From NCBI GenBank assembly GCA_001599755.1, contig BCHX01000007.1:2480001-2544000 (forward strand): a DNA stretch of 64,000 nucleotides, in the 5' to 3' direction. The position numbers were made by a program, and so were the translations under genes. The notes under the pieces were generated by a model that saw only the letters and a list, made by a program, of their open reading frames with translations, was not told the origin of the DNA and made no database searches. Positions 11,618-22,891 of the stretch are shown here, in pieces. Within the stretch, counting starts at the first letter, position 1. Every line of letters starts with the position of its first letter. This DNA comes from Gliomastix tumulicola. Lineage: Eukaryota > Ascomycota > Sordariomycetes > Hypocreales > Bionectriaceae.

Positions 11618-13351
11618 GGTGCAATGCTAGTATCGGAGTCGGAACCTTCCTCCTCTGGGATTGTGAGAGAGTCTGCTGAAGTCTAGACCCTGTGCTCGAT
11701 GGTGGTGAATTAGCGATGCCTGATCTAGATGGGTGTGGCATGCACTAATTGAATCGTGCAGATGCCGCAGCAGGTGGGTGGCGTGTTCAGCGAATGGCGG
11801 ATGCGGAATGAACAAGATATACAGTGCTCGTCTCCTCCGTCCTCTGCTCTCAGTGCATACCAAGTGACGCTTCGTGTCGCGGGTGAGTCCAATCCGTCGA
11901 ATATCCCGATGCCCGGCCGCCTTGAGCGTTCCACTCCGCGTACTCGGCTCGAGGTGTGCCGATCCGAAAACCGGGCAGAGCACCCCTGGAATTAAAGCCT
12001 GACAGGGACAATGGGAAATCTCCGGGCTGCTTTACTGCGCTCCTCCCATTGTGTGGTGCCACCGATGGCTCTTCACAGCGATAAGCACCTATTATTTGTA
12101 GGGCCAGCCGTCTCTCTGTCCCTCCTCCTACCCTTCCTATCTTATTGTTTTCCTGCCTCAAGCAGCACACGCTCACTTGTCCATGCCTTTCATCTCGAAT
12201 CATTTGGCATTGCGACGTTGATTCCACCCCCCCATTCAGGCTCAGAAAACGCAGGTCGATTTACTGTGCCCGCGTTATCGAGAGCCCCAACTTTTCAGGG
12301 ACGTCGCAATGCTTGCACCGCTAAGCCAACCGCTATCCACAGAGGCGTCAGCAGTGCATTATGCTTCAGCGTTATGTTCAGCTACTATATAAGAGATGAT
12401 GGCAGCCATTTACTTTGCACTGCGTGAGCCAGGGATTGCATTTTATCAAAGAGCGTGTATCCTCCTGTCTCGGACTTGATTCCATCCCGCTCTTATATTT
12501 CATCACTCCCTACACTAGACCTTCTCACTCGACCTTCTCACTGAAGAAGCAATTCACCACGGCCGATTTCCTTCAGGCATCTGCTATCACTGTCTGCCCC
12601 CACAGACACCACGCAAGTTCAGCACCAGCGCTGTTCTCCCTCAAAGATGCTGCCGACAGTTGCGCATTGGCACAGGCGGTGTGTGATCACATGGGGTCTA
12701 TTTTGCAATGCCATCTCGCCTTGATGGCGGCCTACTCTTTCCTGCACAAAGCAGCAGGCCACCGGGAGACACGCCCAGCACTCGTGAGGGAGCCCGAGTG
12801 AGATGGCTAATACCTGAGGAAGGGCCTAGGCCGTCTCGGCCCGCTGCTGTGCCCCGGATCCTTCCAGCCCAGCCAGATCCTCAGGGTCGAAGGGCGGTTA
12901 CATAATCCCTCACTTTCTGGGGCGCAACGAGGCCTTTGGTCCAATGGTTCGTCATCATCGCCGAAGCTCACGTTGGACCAGCTGGGAGATATATTGATAT
13001 TGTCTCTGCCGCACCCGGACCTCTGACAGATCACCACCGGGACGCCCGGACTTGGCGGTCATCCTTCACCACGATTCTATTGGCGGCCCTTCAGCGCTGA
13101 ACAGACGCTCGCATTGGGACTTTGTCACATTTGGAGCCTGCCGAACTTTATCAGGGTCTTTCGGGGGACTTTGTGATGGAGGGCAGCTACAGGACTCCGG
13201 GAAGTGCGGAGAGCATGCAGGACTCCTTGCTATAAAAGGGTGTTGACTGCAAGTTGGCGAATGCCCGAATTTCAAGCTTTTAAATCGCCAAACCAACGAG
13301 TCGGAAGATTACCAAACCTCCTCGCACTCGCAGATTCCAATCTATCCCACA
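11618..13351. other. Long intergenic region upstream of GH88 and EthD-like genes
   Basis: These 1.7 kb lie between two divergent genes. Several open frames of 60-130 codons overlap on both strands, but none has a recognisable domain or splice pattern. A tatataag box occurs near 12385 with no credible gene after it. The proximal EthD-like promoter is annotated separately. I see no RNA gene or mobile element. Confidence 0.5.
13231..13238 (+). promoter_or_regulatory. TATA box of EthD-like gene
   Basis: The sequence tataaaag stands 114-121 bp before the start codon at 13352, a normal distance for a fungal core promoter, and is followed by a long leader. A strong TATA box suggests an inducible gene. 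Confidence 0.55.
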
Positions 13352-13737
13352 ATGGCTGCTACCGTGCACTTCCTCTACCCTCACGAGCCCGAGGGCTCCA
13401 CGTTCAACATGGAGCACTACTCCAAGAAGCACCTGCCCCAGGCTGCCGAGTAGGTTCTTCTCAAGGCGATGGAGATGTGATAGAATGCGGGGCTAATCGG
13501 GCGTGTCTTCGAAACAGGCTCTTCTCCAAGACCAGCTTCCGCAGCTGGGAGATCATCAAGTACGACGAGGGCCAGCCCTACCAGCTCGTCACCGTCCTCC
13601 GCTTCGGCGACATCCAGGACTTTGTCAACTTCGACATGACCCCGCTGCTGTCGGACGTCCCCAACTTCACCCAGGTCAACCCTGCCGACATCACCGTCGT
13701 CACTGGCAAGAGTGAAGCCGGATCCGCGCTGGACTAA
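13352..13737 (+). CDS. Small EthD-like dimeric alpha/beta-barrel protein
   Basis: This is a 105-residue protein in two exons (13352-13449, 13518-13737). The N-terminus ATVHFLYPHEPEGSTFNMEHY followed by KKHLP is the usual start of EthD-family ferredoxin-like proteins, with a conserved YSKKHLP histidine. The C-terminal half, LVTVLRFGDIQDFVNFD and PNFTQVNPADITVVTG, completes a second beta-alpha-beta unit. Such proteins form dimeric barrels, and some act as small decarboxylases, cyclases or monooxygenases. No specific reaction can be assigned. It stands alone between the GH88 and xylanase genes, with a clear TATA box. The codon bias toward C at third positions suggests good expression. Confidence 0.8.
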
Positions 13738-14443
13738 ATCTATACACAGCGTAAGCTGCTCTGATACTGCCTGCGAGAAAAAGAAGTAAAAAGAAACAAA
13801 AGAGACGGACGGCGATGGCTTGGGTGTTTACTAGTGCGTCGAGAGACAAAGCGCGATTGTGAGCATGTAGCTAGCTTTGAAACATCAATTCAAAATTCGT
13901 GTCCATCTTCAATTCAAGAACCAGTCTCCTGCAAGCGACTGTCCTCGACCCTTTCTGCCACAGCCATGAGACATTTTAGAATCAAGAGTTGCATTAGGGA
14001 TTGGAATGGATTCAGACCAGCATTTCCTGTAGCAAAAGTATAGTCAGGAAGTACGGCACACGTGTTCTACCGTTTCTAGATGGTGACCGAAACGGAATGA
14101 TTAATCTTGCATGAGCACATCAGGATCTAGACGATTACCGGAAAAGTACGACTTTGCGTTTACATTTGGAGAACATGCTATGGTAGCACAAGCCCCATGC
14201 CTTTCATATACCTCTCACATTTCAAATGCCGTCACGCTCGAGCACGTCTGTTGGACTTGGGTCATGGAATCAGATCGCATTGAGCATATGTCAGGGAGTA
14301 TAGCATGTCAGTAACCTGAAATGAGTGTATTGCTTTGAAACTATATACAGTTGAAACGAAAATTCCATCCATAACTCGATGCCGGGATCTCCAGATACCT
14401 TTTCGACGTCTTGCTGAAAAGCCAAGCTCACTGCAGCTCTTCC
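13738..14443. other. Intergenic, convergent 3' ends
   Basis: This A/T-richer sequence lies between the EthD-like gene and the oppositely oriented xylanase gene. No open frame with coding character, repeat or RNA gene is visible. Confidence 0.55.
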
Positions 14444-15409
14444 TTAAGCGGGCGAGGTAATGGTGACCTGAGCCTTGCCCTGGGAGTTGTAAGCCTCGGT
14501 GGCGAGGACCTGGTAGTCTTGGAGAGAAATAGTTAGTATAATCTCGACTTGTCGCCACATTACATCATCGGAAACTACTCACAGTGGTTACCAAGAGGCA
14601 TGTTCTGGGCGGCCCACGCGTCAAAGAAGACACCGGTGTCGACAGTGCCACTGGTGCGGTGGTTCTGGCGAATGGCCCAGTACTGCTGGAAGGTCTGGAT
14701 GCCATCGATGGAGCTGCATTATCCATGAATTAGCACGGTTGGAAATCGATGGTCCTCTTGGGGTCACTTACGGAGCGTTGACGCGAGTAGATTCGTACAG
14801 GTTATAAGTCGAGCCGTCGTACTGAATTGAGCCGCGAGACTGGGCAGAAGAGCCCTTGAAATACGTTAGCGATCGAAGCTGATGAAATGGCTGCTCCGAC
14901 TTACCGGGTTGTACTCGCCGTGGGCCTCGACGATGTAGTACTCGATGAGAGGGCTACGGGTCCAGCCGTAGACAGTGAGGTACTGCGGGCAAGTGTCAGT
15001 CAGGACGTGACGAGGTCTCAGGTATCTTCGGAAGGCCAAACATACGCTGTTGCCGTTGTTCACGGGCTGCCAGTTGGCCTCGTAGGAGATGGAGCGGGCG
15101 GTTCCGGGGTTCCAGCCCTTGCCGCCGACCAGGTTGCCACCAGAGGACCAGTCGACAGAGTAGCCACCCCCAGCAGTGTTGGTGTAGGTCACAGGGGAGG
15201 CGCCGTCGCTCCACCAGCTATGAAAGAGATATCAGTGTTTGGCCTGCCAACAGACAGCTGCCGCAGGTAGTGACCCACGAGTAGAAGTAGCCGTCGTGAG
15301 TGCCCTCGCCGTTGGGAGTGCTCTGGCGCTTCGCAAGACTTCCAAGGCCAGGGGCAGCGGTGGTGCCAGAGATCAAGGCCGCAGCCGCGATGAGGGTGGA
15401 GAAGATCAT
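14444..15409 (-). CDS. Secreted GH11 endo-1,4-beta-xylanase
   Basis: This is a family 11 xylanase of 222 residues in six exons: 15409-15279, 15217-15046, 14982-14905, 14854-14772, 14713-14583 and 14517-14444. It begins with a signal peptide (MIFSTLIAAAALISGTTAAP) and a Lys-Arg at SLAKRQ that looks like a propeptide cleavage site. The jelly-roll core shows YFYSWWSDGASPVTY, GGKGWNPGTARSISYE, VYGWTRSPLIEYYIVEAHGEYNP and the thumb region. The nucleophile glutamate lies in LIEYYIVE, and the acid/base glutamate in LATEAYNSQGKAQVTI near the C-terminus. It would cut arabinoxylan in plant cell walls outside the cell. There is no carbohydrate-binding module. A GGCTAAA box lies upstream. Exon borders were chosen to keep these motifs; the last junction is the least certain. 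Confidence 0.93.
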
Positions 15410-16647
15410 GGTTATCGTCGAAGATCTGAATCTAGGCGTGTAGTTTAGGTGTTTCTGTGCTCGCTGGGCCTGTTTCTAGCATGGGTTCATGTTTCCTTCG
15501 AGCGCGGCGATCAAATGCTTCTTATAGAAGCCGCGTCCTGAGCGTCGTCCCTCAGGGCTCAGGGCATCCCCGGCTATTCCAGCGTGAACGGAGCCCCTTT
15601 GATGACGCCAGAGGCAAGACTGCGGTGTCGTTTCAAAACATGCGGAAGCTGGTGCCGCCGCCAGATGTGGAAATCTCTGGGGCATTTCGGCACAAGGCCA
15701 AGGCCTGGAATAGATTAATGTCCCCGGTATTGCGCCCAATTGCCGGTGAAAAGGGGCACCAAAAGGCTTGACTGTGACACTCCACACTGTCATGCCATCA
15801 TGAAACACTTCAGGCTAAATTCCCCGTTCATGCCCTGGCCTGCGTGAGCAAGATTCTTTAATGGATCACGCAATGGGGAAGCAATGGGGGATTTCTTGTC
15901 GTCAGGGTCTGTTTGTGTCCGGGTCGCTCATCAGGATGTCCGAGGAGGCCACGCACTGGCGGGGAGTGTCTGGTCAGATAGCCGTGTCCAAGGCTGGAGC
16001 ACCCCCTGAAAGCTCGTCCCTTTGGCGTGTCTAGTCGCTGTTCTCGTCGTGGACCTGCTCCCCAAATGAGGCCGTGGTTTCAGCGTATGACGGGTTGAAC
16101 CGCTGAAAACGGAGCTCTCCGATCGAGCTCATTTCCTCATATAGAGTTGCTTCCGAAATGTGCTAAGAAAATCCACGGATCAGATGCCAAGATGCATCGT
16201 GTTCACAATGATCGACAAAGCATTGTCCTGATCCGATCGTGGCACATGGCAAGGGGGGAAACGCCGGCATTTATACTCATATTGTTCAAGGCCTTCCCTC
16301 GTGGCCGGATAATGAGGATAATGTACTCTGCCTAAAAGTCGTCCAAGTATGCTGCAGTTGTATTACCTGAATTCATGCTATTTGGGCCACACACAGTCAA
16401 TATAGCCGGCATGTCTACGCAATACAGCATACTCGGAGTCCAGGAATGATCCCCCAGGCTGACGACGACGGAGGGATAGGACTCAATTTGGGAACATGCA
16501 CTTATTCGTCAACATGGAACCGAGCACCTCATCAAACGGAATTACCGAAAACTTGTTAGGGAAGAGTACTAATGCAATTAGGCGCACGATCGTGACCTGC
16601 TCGTTTTATAGCTCAACTATTGTGTAATGGAATGACACCCACGCCTC
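15410..16647. promoter_or_regulatory. Xylanase upstream region
   Basis: This 1.2-kb region lies upstream of the xylanase and downstream of the acyl-CoA ligase at 16648. It holds a TATA-like TATAAG on the minus strand near 15522, an XlnR-type box at 15813, and CreA-like SYGGRG hexamers such as GCGGGG near 15959. No second gene is visible. Confidence 0.5.
15813..15819 (+). promoter_or_regulatory. XlnR-type GGCTAAA box
   Basis: The heptamer GGCTAAA, the binding core of the xylanolytic activator XlnR/Xyr1, is found about 400 bp before the xylanase start codon, oriented away from the gene. One heptamer can occur by chance, but its place before a GH11 gene supports function. Confidence 0.45.
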
Positions 16648-18391
16648 TTACAGCTTTGTCTGTCTCTGTGCCAGTTTCGTCGCCTCTGCTGCGAGGACGC
16701 GTCGCAATAACTTTCCAGATGCGTTCTTTGGGAGAGTTTCCATATGCACTAAATCCCGTCTCAATCTCTTGTACGGCGCGACTCGTTGGTTGACGAACTG
16801 CTTGAGCTGACGCAGTATCCCAGTGCGCTCTGAAGAACTCAATGAGGCGCTATCCTTGAGAGTGACGAACGCCACTGGGATCTCAGTATCCAAGTCTTTA
16901 TCAAAGATGCCACAGACGCCGGCGTCAGTCACGCGTGAGTCCAAGAGGATCACCGCCTCCAGCTCAGCCGGGGCGATCTGGTTACCCCGGAACTTGATGA
17001 GCTCTTTCTTCCGTCCTGTCAGGTAGAAGAAGCCGTCCGCGTCGACACGAACAATGTCGCCTGTTCTCAGCCAGCCGCCATGACCCTTAGATTCCACAGT
17101 TGCTGATGGATTGTCCTTGTACCCCAGAAACACGGTTGGCCCTCGGACAAGACACTCTCCCTCCACGCCGCTCTGGACATCACTCATCTCGTCATCGACT
17201 ACCCGTATCGAGACTCCAGCAGCAGGGCGGCCAACACTCGCGCCTTTGTCGGTTCGCGTTTCTCGAAGAAGCGTAACCGTAGCTTCAGTCATCCCGTACC
17301 CGTTCAATACCCCAGCACCTGGCGCCAATATGCCCTTCAACGCCTCCACCGTCGTTTCCGACAAGCCTGCACCTGAGCACATGACGGCTTGCACCGAAGT
17401 CAGGTCAAGCTGCCTTACCATGGGATCTTTGATCATGCGAACAGCAGCAGCAGGCACCAGACGGAGAACCGTCGCCTTGATATCGGCACAGCGGCGGAGG
17501 TAGTCAAGGTAGTCGAATCGCTTCATGATTTGCAAGTATGATCCGACCCATGCCGGCATTAAGACAGCAGAAACCAAGCCATAGACATGTGCAAACGAGG
17601 GGAAGAAGACCTCGCGGACTCTTGCGCAGTGGAGAAAGGGGTTCGTTGACCGGAGGCCGAGGATCTGGGCGAGCAGATTGTGGTGCGACATGACCACACC
17701 CTTGGGAGGGCCAGAAGTGCCAGAGCTGAAACAGATGGCGGCAGGCTGTGAGCGATTGTCTCGGCCTGTCAGGTCAAGAGGCTCGACTACATTCGTCCTG
17801 TGATCGAACGAATGTCGGTAGATGGGGATATTCCCAACCGACTCGCTGGCTGGATGACCGATGACAACAATGCTTGGACTGATTTCCAGCTGTTTGATGG
17901 CAGTCTGAACGTTTCCTAGCAGACCTGCGTCCACGGCGATGATGCTCGGGCGGGCAATTCTGAAGTAATGTTCAAGCTCGAAGCTTGTAGTAAGTGGATT
18001 GATTCCGCTGGACAGCCAATGGGTTAGTCTCTATCCGCAGTACTGTACTCTTTTTGATTTCTCAAGCTCACCAGAAGCACCCTCCTGCCCACAGAACCGC
18101 GTGAGCCATCTTGATCCAGTCCACAGAATTATGGGCATATATGCAGACGACGTCCTTCTCCCTCAGCCCAAAGTCCCTTATGAGACTCGCAGCATGCCTT
18201 GATGCCGTATGCCTCAGTGTGGCGTAGGTGAGCTTTGAGCCTTCGTGGTCCTCGAAATCGGCAAGGATGACTCTTTCCGGGTGCGCATCGTCAGGATTGC
18301 TCTCTAGTAGGAATTGAGATATGCTCCAGTCGGTAGGGACTGCAGGCATGGGGTATGGAGAGCGGTATATATGAGGCGCCATGGTGAACAA
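16648..18391 (-). CDS. 4-coumarate:CoA-ligase-like acyl-CoA synthetase
   Basis: This is an adenylate-forming enzyme of 559 residues that activates a carboxylic acid to its CoA ester through an acyl-AMP. Exons are 18391-18072 and 18007-16648. The P-loop-like motif SSGTSGPPKG is near residue 203; GYGMTEATV, RTGDIVRVDADGFFYLTGRKKELIKFRG and the C-terminal lysine motif LPKNASGKLLRR follow. A second in-frame ATG at 18382 (context accATGG, protein MAPHIYRS) may be the real start. The last three residues are TKL, a weak variant of the peroxisomal PTS1, so location is unclear. The family includes coumarate, phenylacetate and medium-chain ligases, and the substrate cannot be read from sequence. It opens the CoA-dependent cluster that continues to 31642. 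Confidence 0.9.
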
Positions 18392-18842
18392 TATCTATAT
18401 CTTGTGAGAATGCCGTATCCCACACCGGTATGCTCAAGTCAGCTACTAATACGTCGGCGGGACGCCCATGTCAGGTTGAGGGCAGGGGTAATCTTTTCCG
18501 CCATATCTTGCCCCTCTGTAAACCCATGCCAATGGCGACGCAAACTAGCAAGTCAAGTATTTTATGAATATTAGTGATCTTCGAGTCTTCCATCATCTTA
18601 CATTGTATTGTTATCATATGTCAAGCATCGACAGGCTGACATTTGACCTGGCATTTGATCCCAAGACATGAGGATCGCCCTGGTCCTCTCGCTCCCGGGA
18701 ATTGACAGCTCATTGGCCGGAGCCCCTCAGTAAGCCCAAGTTTACGCACGCGCCTCAGCCACAATGATGTTGCCTCCCATCACCCCTTTCACTCCAAGAG
18801 CCCCCGAACGAGAAGTGAGGCGTTGTAATCTCCAGCAAGATC
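18392..18842. promoter_or_regulatory. Divergent promoter region, ligase / HET gene
   Basis: This 451-bp spacer lies between the ligase (minus) and the HET gene (plus). No shared element is recognisable and no other gene is present. Confidence 0.5.
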
Positions 18843-20690
18843 ATGGGCGGCAACAACTCGGTATACCGCCCGCTCGAGACGGCGCGCACGATCCGGCTGC
18901 TGGATCTCAGTCCAGGCCAACCCGACGATCCAGTCAAATTCTCTCTCCGGCATGCATCCCTCGACGATGATCCCTACTACGACGCCCTTTCCTACGCCTG
19001 GGGCGACCCGACCGACACGCGGGAAGTCTCCATCAACGGCTTCCCGGCCAACGTGACGGTCAGTCTCTTCACAGCCCTACGCCAGTTCCGATATCCCGAT
19101 CCCGGCCAGAGCCGGACTCTCTGGGCAGATGCCGTCTGCATCAACCAGCAAGACATCGCGGAGAAGACGGTGCAGGTCCAGCTCATGGCCCAGATCTACA
19201 AGAAAGCAGCACTGGTGCTTGTGTGGCTTGGCCCCAGCTTGGACGGAGTCGACGCATTTATCAATACCTTGGGCCCGGCGAGCGAGCTCGTTTCCAAGGC
19301 CATGGCCCTGTATGAATCGTCGGAAACCGGGTCGTTGCGGTACACGAGCGAGAACTTCGGCGACGAGATCAACGCACGTCGGCTGGAGGCTCAGCGGAAA
19401 ATGGTGCACTTTAACTGGCGGCCGATCCTGGATATGCTTCTCAGGCCGTGGTTCTCGCGCAAATGGGTCGTGCAAGAAGTCGTTCTGGCCCGTCATGTCA
19501 TCATGCAGGCCGGCAACGTGTGGTTCCATCTCTCTCAGCTCGGCGAGGTTGTCCGAGGGCTGAAAGATCTGCCCGTGACCGTCACCCTCACGCCAATATG
19601 GGGAAAGGAGCTCATGGCCGTCTTTGTGAACGCATACTATCTGTACACCACCCACGAAGACAGAACATTCGGCGGTGAGGAAAATCACTTCGACCTGCTT
19701 GACCTCGTCATGCAAACCAGGACGTTCGAATGCACCGACGCACGCGATCACCTCTTCAGCCTCCTGGGTCTCGCGGATCCAGAACTCACCACGAATCCGG
19801 CTTTGATGCCAGACTACACATTCGACGCAAAGCAGATATACTGGCGCTTCGCGATCTGGCAGCTCATTGACCAGCAACGACCAGATATCCTGGCTGTTCC
19901 TCACCATCGCTCCAATGACCTGCCGTCCTGGGTTCCCGATCTCACGCGCTTGGATATCATCAATCCTCTCGGGGTTGCCACAGCCATCCAGTTCTCTGCC
20001 GGGGGGAACGGCTCTCCGAACTTCCGTGTCTCCCACGACAATAACAAGATCCTCACCTGCAGAGGCAAACTAGTCGACACGCTGTCCAAATTACTCGACC
20101 GCATAGGAGATCGCCCAATGGCCGAGGAACCCCCTAATACCGAGTTTCCGACCACGCTACACACGCGGCAGCTCACGTATCGTCAGATCCAGTGGCTCAA
20201 GGACTGTGAGAAGCTGGCGGGTGAAGGACACACAGACTCACAGGGGAACCTCACACCCGAGAGGTTCGAGCAGTTCTGGAGGGCCATGCTGTGTGAAATA
20301 CACATGCAGGGCCCGGATGCACGAGTGGACAGCGGCATGGGGAAGCTGTTTGCGGAGTATCTCAAGGGGACGTACGCCCTATTTTCCATCAATGGCTCGG
20401 ACTTTTATACACAGTACAACAAGGTGGCATACATGGTCGATCCGGCGATGGATCATTTCACAACGCATAGGCGCCTTTGCACGACGAGAGGTGGGCGCCT
20501 GGGACAAGTCCCTGCGGCGGCGGCTGAGGGTGATGAAGTATGGGTCATCCCTGGAGCCAGGGTTCCTTTTGTCGTGCGTCTCACCCCTAGCGGGAGTCGT
20601 GTCTTGATTGGAGAGTGTTACTTGGGCGGTATCATGGATGGCGAGGTTGTTCGTGATGACACAGTGTTCGTTGATCTAGCTCTTGAATGA
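18843..20690 (+). CDS. HET domain protein (first)
   Basis: This is an intronless 615-residue protein with an N-terminal heterokaryon-incompatibility (HET) domain. The three HET blocks are visible: YYDALSYAWGDP near residue 45, LWADAVCINQQD near residue 94, and FSRKWVVQEVVLARHVIM near residue 204. The middle has the usual ARDHLFSLLGLAD and LPSWVPDLT motifs. The C-terminus (EGDEVWVIPGARVPFVVR, GECYLGGIMDGEVV) is the beta-rich tail common to this subfamily. HET proteins can act as cell-death effectors in non-self recognition, but most have no tested role. Here the gene interrupts a metabolic cluster, and its stop codon is 2 bp from the stop of the converging ligase gene. It shares overall plan with the HET gene at 35704, so the two are likely paralogues. 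Confidence 0.93.
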   Translation: MGGNNSVYRPLETARTIRLLDLSPGQPDDPVKFSLRHASLDDDPYYDALSYAWGDPTDTREVSINGFPANVTVSLFTALRQFRYPDPGQSRTLWADAVCINQQDIAEKTVQVQLMAQIYKKAALVLVWLGPSLDGVDAFINTLGPASELVSKAMALYESSETGSLRYTSENFGDEINARRLEAQRKMVHFNWRPILDMLLRPWFSRKWVVQEVVLARHVIMQAGNVWFHLSQLGEVVRGLKDLPVTVTLTPIWGKELMAVFVNAYYLYTTHEDRTFGGEENHFDLLDLVMQTRTFECTDARDHLFSLLGLADPELTTNPALMPDYTFDAKQIYWRFAIWQLIDQQRPDILAVPHHRSNDLPSWVPDLTRLDIINPLGVATAIQFSAGGNGSPNFRVSHDNNKILTCRGKLVDTLSKLLDRIGDRPMAEEPPNTEFPTTLHTRQLTYRQIQWLKDCEKLAGEGHTDSQGNLTPERFEQFWRAMLCEIHMQGPDARVDSGMGKLFAEYLKGTYALFSINGSDFYTQYNKVAYMVDPAMDHFTTHRRLCTTRGGRLGQVPAAAAEGDEVWVIPGARVPFVVRLTPSGSRVLIGECYLGGIMDGEVVRDDTVFVDLALE

Positions 20691-20692
20691 GA

Positions 20693-22384
20693 CTACAACT
20701 TTGCATATATACTTATATCCAGAGAACAAAGCCCGCCTCTCATCTCAGTCATCTCCTTCCTCAAGATCTTTCCAGTTGCATTCTTAGGCAGCTTCGCGAC
20801 CTCCCATACGCCACCTCTGAGCTTTTTGTACCCGCTAACTTGCTCGTCAAACCACCGATGAACGCCTTTTAACACATTTCGCCTCTCGCTGTCAGTTCCT
20901 CCCGATATGACACGGTCTTTCAGTATCACCCAGGCGCTTGGGAGCTCAGTCAGCTGTGATTCATCCCATAGAGCTCCGACGCCAGCTTCAGCTACGTCCG
21001 GATGCGAGTTGAGGTACGACTCCAGCTCCTGTGGTGAGACCTGAAAACCCTTGTACTTGATCAAGTCTTTGGTGCGGCCGACGATAGATAGTCGTCCCTG
21101 TGAATCAAAGGTGCAGACATCCCCGGTGTTGTACCAGCCGGCATCGGGGAACGCCTTCTTGTTTGCCTCGTCGTTGAAAGCATAGCCTGACGTGATGTTG
21201 GGTCCGCGGAGCCAAAGTTCACCGGGGCCTCCTTCAGGTGCATCGATGCCCTCGCCTTCTTTGACTAGTCTTGCCTCTATTCCGGGTAGAAGTCTGCCTG
21301 TGCTCCCCTCTGGCAGCGTCTCTCCCTGTAGTTGGTAGGCGACGTAGCCGGCTGCCTCTGTCATGCCGTACGCCTGAATCATCTTCCACGGGGCTCGTGA
21401 CATGAGGCGCGCCAAGTCATGCTTCTTCAGTGGTGCACCTCCGACATTAAGAATAGCCGCCTTGGAGAAGTCATATCGCTCCGTCACGTCGGTCTTGGCA
21501 AGTGACAGCACCACTGACGGGACGCCTTGAAAGCTGGTCGCCTGTACTGAGCCGACAAGCTGGGCGAACTTCTCGAGGTTGTACGAAGTCATGGCGTGAT
21601 GGAACATGCCCGTGTACGGCGCAAGGAACAAGGGCATGGTGGTCATGGCGATGTGAGCCCAGGGCGTGAAGGCGACGGTCCGCGAAGCCTGATGAAACTG
21701 GGATGCGTCGTGGGCGAGGAGCTGGAAGACGTTGGCGACGAAGTTGCGATGGGTGAGACAGACACCCTTAGGCTTGCCGGTTGTGCCAGATGAGAGATGA
21801 ATCGTAGCTAGGCGCTGTGAAGTGTCGCTATAGTGGGGGATCGGGAGCTGAGAGTCTGATATGAAGTCATCTGGGATATGCCGTGGCCGAGAAGCTTTTG
21901 ATGACGGGCGAGTGATGATGGTGAGAACTTCTGGTGGCGTCCATACAACGCCCTCCGCATCCAATGCTGTCTGTGCGACACGAACTGCCTCCTCGATATT
22001 GGGTAGGATGACGCCATACGCAATCACAAAGTGAGGCCGGCAAACGGCCAGCCCATGCCCAATCTCATTCGCCTTGAGCGCATGATTAATGGGACATACG
22101 GTCCCTCCTGTCCAAAGAATCGCATGCGTAATCTCCAGAAAGTCCACGCTATTTGGGATGATCACTGCCCATCGTGCCTGGTCCTGCGGCCTCAGATTTT
22201 GCACGAGGCCATTGGCGATGCGGCCTGCTCGGTCTCGAAGCTGGCCAAGCGTGATGCTCCGGTTTGTAAGGCTGTCTGACGCGATGAGGTGAGAGGGAGG
22301 GAGCGTCTTGGAGGCGTGTAGGAGCTCCGTGAGGTTGAGGTCGCCTGGGATGTCAAGTGGTCTGTCTGTGTTGTAGATCTTCAT
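20693..22384 (-). CDS. 4CL-like acyl-CoA ligase with PTS1 (AKL)
   Basis: This is an intronless 563-residue acyl-CoA synthetase. It shows HLSSGTTGKPKGVCLTHRN (residues about 197-215), AYGMTEAAGYVAY, YNTGDVCTFDSQGRLSIVGRTKDLIKYKG and LPKNATGKILRKEM. It ends in AKL, a canonical peroxisomal targeting tripeptide. The enzyme would load an acid onto CoA inside peroxisomes, in line with the PTS1-bearing hydratases downstream. It is a second, clearly different ligase of the cluster, which suggests either two substrates or two steps. It is divergent from the AtuA-like gene and converges tightly on the HET gene. Likely substrates are phenylpropenoid, terpenoid or fatty acids; sequence alone does not decide. 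Confidence 0.93.
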   Translation of the reverse strand: MKIYNTDRPLDIPGDLNLTELLHASKTLPPSHLIASDSLTNRSITLGQLRDRAGRIANGLVQNLRPQDQARWAVIIPNSVDFLEITHAILWTGGTVCPINHALKANEIGHGLAVCRPHFVIAYGVILPNIEEAVRVAQTALDAEGVVWTPPEVLTIITRPSSKASRPRHIPDDFISDSQLPIPHYSDTSQRLATIHLSSGTTGKPKGVCLTHRNFVANVFQLLAHDASQFHQASRTVAFTPWAHIAMTTMPLFLAPYTGMFHHAMTSYNLEKFAQLVGSVQATSFQGVPSVVLSLAKTDVTERYDFSKAAILNVGGAPLKKHDLARLMSRAPWKMIQAYGMTEAAGYVAYQLQGETLPEGSTGRLLPGIEARLVKEGEGIDAPEGGPGELWLRGPNITSGYAFNDEANKKAFPDAGWYNTGDVCTFDSQGRLSIVGRTKDLIKYKGFQVSPQELESYLNSHPDVAEAGVGALWDESQLTELPSAWVILKDRVISGGTDSERRNVLKGVHRWFDEQVSGYKKLRGGVWEVAKLPKNATGKILRKEMTEMRGGLCSLDISIYAKL

Positions 22385-22891
22385 GTTGGCGGCGAAGTTC
22401 TATCGCGAGTGTCTCGTTCCTCAGAGTGAGATCTAGACGAGGACCAGCCAAGCTGTCGCCCTCGTTATCGTTCAAATCGTTTGCTAGAGCACTACGCACG
22501 ACGGTAGACGAACGACCCGACAAGGGCCATCTCTCGGTTCGAATCCGACAGGAAGAAGTCTCCCGCTGACGGTTCAGTGATCGCGTCTACCCCGTCTTCA
22601 TCCCCCGCAACATCCTGGTGAGACGCTGAATCATTAGCCCCAAACCCCGGACGCGCAACGACCCAACCCATTTCCCCTCAGCGAATGTAATCGTGGGGAT
22701 TCTCGCTCATGGTTTTCCGTGCCATGACCCCGCAACGACTGGAAGAGGTGCGAGCGCCGTAGGAGGTCTCGTCTCGGGCCCTGCCGTTTGATGAGGATGG
22801 GAGGCGTCGTGATGTGATGTATTGGAAATCAAGCAAACACTCACACCCCCCATCGTGAGCGGATACGCGTACATCTCAAAGAGCAACGAAG
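22385..22891. promoter_or_regulatory. Divergent promoter region, ligase / AtuA-like gene
   Basis: This 507-bp region is shared by the PTS1 ligase (minus) and the AtuA-like gene (plus). It contains a T-loop-like string at 22536-22546 that I do not accept as a tRNA. No TATA box is obvious. Confidence 0.5.

Noticed and set aside
12011..12801. Two overlapping ORFs of 138 and 128 codons in the long intergenic region
   Set aside because: Composition is Ser/His/Pro-rich without any domain or family motif, and equally long frames exist on the other strand.
19077..20036. 319-codon ORF antisense to the first HET gene
   Set aside because: It mirrors the codon bias of the HET gene and has no domain. 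The HET frame carries clear conserved motifs.
22460..22570. tRNA-like T-loop GGTTCGAATCC
   Set aside because: The T-loop string is perfect, but the T stem has a mismatch. No 7-bp acceptor stem, D arm or anticodon arm could be built around it on either strand.
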